This document shows, piece after piece, positions 3,821 through 6,486 of a DNA stretch of 6,486 nucleotides; the stretch's first letter is position 1; every line of letters begins with the position of its first letter. Both the position numbers and the translations under genes were made by a program. The notes below the pieces were generated by a model. The model was not told where the DNA came from. It searched no databases and saw only the letters and a program-made list of their open reading frames with translations. The stretch is from assembly GCA_041917975.1 (NCBI GenBank), contig JAYRWN010000157.1, positions 1-6,486 of the forward strand. Direction: 5' to 3'. The DNA is from JAYRWN01 sp041917975 (GTDB lineage: Bacteria > Bacteroidota > Bacteroidia > Chitinophagales > Saprospiraceae).

Positions 3821-6486
3821 GGTGTATATCCAATCATTAATATGAGACGTGATGTTCTTAAATCATTGATATATGTTGTTTCGACTCTGATATTTTTCTT
3901 TATTGGAGTTAAAGAAACTACTGCTTCGCACCTGGTGGGAGGTGACCTCACTTATCAATGCCTCAGTGGAAACCGCTATAAAATAGTCTTAACTATTAGA
4001 CGAGACTGTGCATTAGCGTTTCCAGATGCTTTATTTGATGATCCTGCATCCATCGGTATTTTTGATAATAATTATAAATTGCTAACTGACTTGGCAGCAA
4101 ACGGACAAATACTCATACCGTTTAATGATGATGACACCCTTAACCAGGTATTAATAAACAAATGTACAGTTACCACCGGGGATGTTTGTGTTCATGAAAC
4201 CAAATATGAATTTACTATTACCTTACCATTTCGCAGCGGAGGTTATAATTTAGTCTATCAACGCTGCTGTCGCAATCAATCTTTGACCAATACTTCTGAC
4301 CCACTTAATACGGGTATGACCTTGCTCTCCCATCTTTCCGAAAGGTCCATGCAATTGTGTAATTCCAGCCCGGTGTTCAAACAATGGCCGGCCATTTATA
4401 TATGCAATGATCAGGAAATTCAATTTGATCATTCGGCGCGAGACCTGGATGGCGACAGTTTGGTATACCGATTAGTGACACCTTATTCCGGAGCAACCCG
4501 CGAGATACCCAGGCCTCAGCCACCAAATGTCGGACCTTATACAGATATTATATGGAGTTCGAATATATACAGTGCCAATAATATGCTCGGCAACGCAGAT
4601 GGAAACAAAATCTTACGCATTAATCAGTCTACGGGCTTACTTTCAGGTACCCCTGCTATAGTCGGTCAATTTGTGGTGGGTGTAGAAGTTGACGAATACC
4701 GCAATGGCGAATTGATTAGTACCATTCGCAGAGATTTTCAATATAATGTGAGGAATTGTTCTCAAGACATTCTTGCCCAAATGGAGGCACCGGGAGGTTT
4801 ATGTGGGGGAGAAAGAACAATCACCTTTAAGAACACCAGTTTAAATGCACCGTTTATACAGTGGTTCTTTGATTACCCAAATAACTTAAGCGCAACTTCC
4901 CGGGAGGACAACCCGACGTATACTTATCCGGCTGAGGGTACCTATACCGTGATGTTAATAGCAGGAGTTCAAGGCGCATGTATGGATACCTTAAAAAGGG
5001 AAATACATGTTTTTAATGAACCGTTAAATATGGATTTGGATTATGAACCCTTATCTTGCTCAAATGAAAGTCTCTCCTTGCGGTTAATCGACCTTAGTAG
5101 TGATCCTAATGGAACTATATTCAAGTGGAATTGGACAGTATCTTATGGCAGCACATTAATCATTAAAGAAGACCAGTCTCCTGAAATAACAGTTCCACAT
5201 AATCAACCCATCACCGTGACATTAACTGTGGAATCAACTTCCGGATGTGTTGAAACTATTACTAAAGTATTAACGCCCAGATTTATTAAGGATGACATTA
5301 GTGTTGAAAATATAATTGTTTGCCAAGGCGACACCACAAACATTGACCCAATCCGGGGTGCTCTACCCGCAGGTGTAAACATTCAGTGGGTTTCAGGACA
5401 GTCTAATTTAGTAGGTGAACTCAATAACCGCAGCATCCGCTTTATCTCATCCACACTCGGGAGTGTTATTCTGTTTTTTAATGTAAACAATGGGTCAGGA
5501 TGTAGTTTCAGGGACTCAGTAAGAATTGATATTTTATATAAGCCAGCCCTCGATTTTACAATAGCCAATACTTGCGGAACCAATCAAGTGCAGATAACCA
5601 ATAATACACCAGATGCCACTAATTTTTCCTGGGTAATTGAATCAAAAGATACTGTTATCGGTCCCAAAGCCTTTAATTATTTATTTGCCTCCAGCGGTGA
5701 TAAGATTATTGTACTTAAGACATCCGATGGATGTGCGCCTTCCTTGAGTCAATCTATTTATTTATTTGATAGTACCTCTATTTTCAGCAAACTAAATCGT
5801 AATGCCCGCGGGTGCCCTGGCGATGTGATCGAATTGAATCCTGGAGGTGATCCAGACTTAATTTATTCGTGGTCGCCCTCAGAATTATTTCCCGACCCTC
5901 ACGCCACCAACCCCACCGTGACAGTTGGACCTGCATCCGTGCAAGTAACGGTGCACATTACTCATCGTAACAATCCGGATTGTAGTTTGATGGCAAGTTT
6001 AAATATTGTAAATATCATTGAAGAGATATTAAAAGATTTGCCAGATTCCTTATTTGTATGCCCTGCAGTCCCTATTGTATTGAATCAGAACGGAGATCCT
6101 GGTTTAACTTATGAATGGTCTCCGGCTACACTGTTTTCCAATCCAGCGATCCCTTCTCCGACATTGATTACAAATGATGATGTTCAAATAAAAGTCAAAA
6201 TTACTGACCCAAATAATGTTAATTGTTTTGCTGAAAAAACCATTAATGTCATTATTGGAGTTAATGCCGTTATTGATGCCATTCCCGACACCATTGAAAC
6301 TTGTCCCGGAAGAGAAATTACTATCAATTCAGGAGGAAATCCCTTATTTAAATATGAATGGTCTCCTGCAGAGTTGTTCTCCGATGCCAATGCGGTATCG
6401 CCTAAAATTACCGTGGATACGCATACGGTAATAAGCGTAAAAGTTACCGATACAATAAACGGAAATTGTATTGCTTCAAAAGATGT
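3818..6486 (+). CDS. Giant secreted PKD/Ig-repeat protein, likely T9SS cargo or surface adhesin (3' end beyond window)
   Basis: The frame is open from 3818 to the window end: 889 codons plus two bases, with no stop. ATG 3818 overlaps the upstream stop; ATG 3842 is the alternative, giving MRRDVLKS directly ahead of the hydrophobic core. Numbering is from 3818. The signal peptide ends near KETTA/SHLVGG (residue 36). SHLVGGDLTYQC opens an N-terminal module recurrent in Bacteroidota exported proteins. It has eight cysteines (48, 64, 116, 124, 150, 151, 181, 196), including a vicinal pair in YQRCCRN. Next come a cadherin-like DLDGDSLVY (209-217) and a putative-Ig signature STGLLSGTPAIVGQF (271-285). 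A PKD domain (about 319-399, with PTYTYPAEGTYTVML) and a second PKD-like domain (about 413-486) follow. Three cysteine-marked repeats of 81-82 residues begin at residue 666. No catalytic motif is seen, so a surface or adhesive role is inferred. A type-B (gliding-type) C-terminal sorting domain is expected downstream but is not visible. The two upstream genes are its probable export partners. Confidence 0.85.
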   Translation, partial: MGVYPIINMRRDVLKSLIYVVSTLIFFFIGVKETTASHLVGGDLTYQCLSGNRYKIVLTIRRDCALAFPDALFDDPASIGIFDNNYKLLTDLAANGQILIPFNDDDTLNQVLINKCTVTTGDVCVHETKYEFTITLPFRSGGYNLVYQRCCRNQSLTNTSDPLNTGMTLLSHLSERSMQLCNSSPVFKQWPAIYICNDQEIQFDHSARDLDGDSLVYRLVTPYSGATREIPRPQPPNVGPYTDIIWSSNIYSANNMLGNADGNKILRINQSTGLLSGTPAIVGQFVVGVEVDEYRNGELISTIRRDFQYNVRNCSQDILAQMEAPGGLCGGERTITFKNTSLNAPFIQWFFDYPNNLSATSREDNPTYTYPAEGTYTVMLIAGVQGACMDTLKREIHVFNEPLNMDLDYEPLSCSNESLSLRLIDLSSDPNGTIFKWNWTVSYGSTLIIKEDQSPEITVPHNQPITVTLTVESTSGCVETITKVLTPRFIKDDISVENIIVCQGDTTNIDPIRGALPAGVNIQWVSGQSNLVGELNNRSIRFISSTLGSVILFFNVNNGSGCSFRDSVRIDILYKPALDFTIANTCGTNQVQITNNTPDATNFSWVIESKDTVIGPKAFNYLFASSGDKIIVLKTSDGCAPSLSQSIYLFDSTSIFSKLNRNARGCPGDVIELNPGGDPDLIYSWSPSELFPDPHATNPTVTVGPASVQVTVHITHRNNPDCSLMASLNIVNIIEEILKDLPDSLFVCPAVPIVLNQNGDPGLTYEWSPATLFSNPAIPSPTLITNDDVQIKVKITDPNNVNCFAEKTINVIIGVNAVIDAIPDTIETCPGREITINSGGNPLFKYEWSPAELFSDANAVSPKITVDTHTVISVKVTDTINGNCIASKD
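5813..6486 (+). repeat. Three tandem 81-82-residue Cys-marked Ig/PKD-like repeats (third cut by window end)
   Basis: The units begin with a CP dipeptide at 5813, 6059 and 6302, giving periods of 246 and 243 bases. Each carries, after the CP, a hydrophobic strand, then G(D/N)P, Y(S/E)WSP, a short loop and LF, a later P, and a (V/I)xVxIT- or VxVKVTD-like strand. A second cysteine follows exactly 55 residues after the first in all three units (residue pairs 666/721, 748/803 and 829/884, counting from ATG 3818). The linkers before units 2 and 3 share a PD(S/T) core shortly before the next CP. The DNA is diverged between units, so the array was built by older duplication. The constant spacing suggests an intradomain disulfide, which would suit a surface-exposed stalk. 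The array may continue to the right. Confidence 0.8.

Noticed and set aside
650..6390. Several 60-68-codon minus-strand ORFs (at 650, 1901, 2213, 3651, 3751, 4250, 5383 and 6184)
   Set aside because: They lie opposite well-supported genes, and their translations resemble no family I recognise. They look like chance antisense frames.
6216..6431. 71-codon plus-strand ORF near the right edge
   Set aside because: It is an out-of-frame shadow of the giant secreted-protein gene, whose frame is continuous across this stretch with clear repeat homology.
1..6486. CRISPR array, tRNA/rRNA genes, insertion sequences, attachment sites
   Set aside because: No short regularly spaced repeats, RNA-gene signatures, transposase motifs or terminal inverted repeats were seen on either strand. 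The only repeats are diverged protein-domain duplications.

Overview
The window reads as a piece of a Bacteroidota chromosome, probably from the Saprospiraceae/Chitinophagia side of the phylum, although the exact family cannot be settled from sequence alone. The reasons are an AT-leaning composition, no Shine-Dalgarno motifs at any start, and a set of protein families characteristic of this phylum: PorP/SprF, PD40-OmpA, and very large PKD/Ig-repeat secreted proteins. All of these belong to the type IX secretion system (T9SS) and gliding world.

Layout: (1) Bases 1-213, minus strand, carry the first 71 codons of an NAD(P)HX repair enzyme (YjeF_N epimerase domain), which runs off the left edge. 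It is a housekeeping gene unrelated to the rest. (2) Bases 214-378 form an AT-rich divergent intergenic region that should hold promoters for both directions; only weak promoter-like matches can be seen. (3) Bases 379-6486, plus strand, form a tightly packed three-gene unit: a PorP/SprF-family outer-membrane protein, a four-part periplasmic protein (TPR, PD40 propeller, two carboxypeptidase-regulatory-like domains, OmpA C-terminal domain), and a giant cysteine-rich secreted protein with PKD/Ig-like repeats that continues past the right edge. This last gene is open at the window end and is at least 889 codons long. Both gene junctions are one-base stop/start overlaps (TGATG and TAATG), which implies one mRNA and translational coupling.

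Inferred working model: the third gene encodes cargo exported by the T9SS. The PorP/SprF paralogue would be its dedicated outer-membrane partner. The OmpA/PD40 protein, whose domain order resembles Porphyromonas PorE, would link that partner to peptidoglycan or to the periplasmic side of the secretion machinery. The decisive piece, a type-B (gliding-type) C-terminal sorting domain on the cargo, would lie to the right of the window and is not seen.

The families are individually known, so I do not see a clearly new system. The points most worth a second look are the ATG-less start of the first operon gene, the PorE-like protein without a lipobox and with an altered OmpA peptidoglycan site, and the cysteine-spaced repeats of the cargo.
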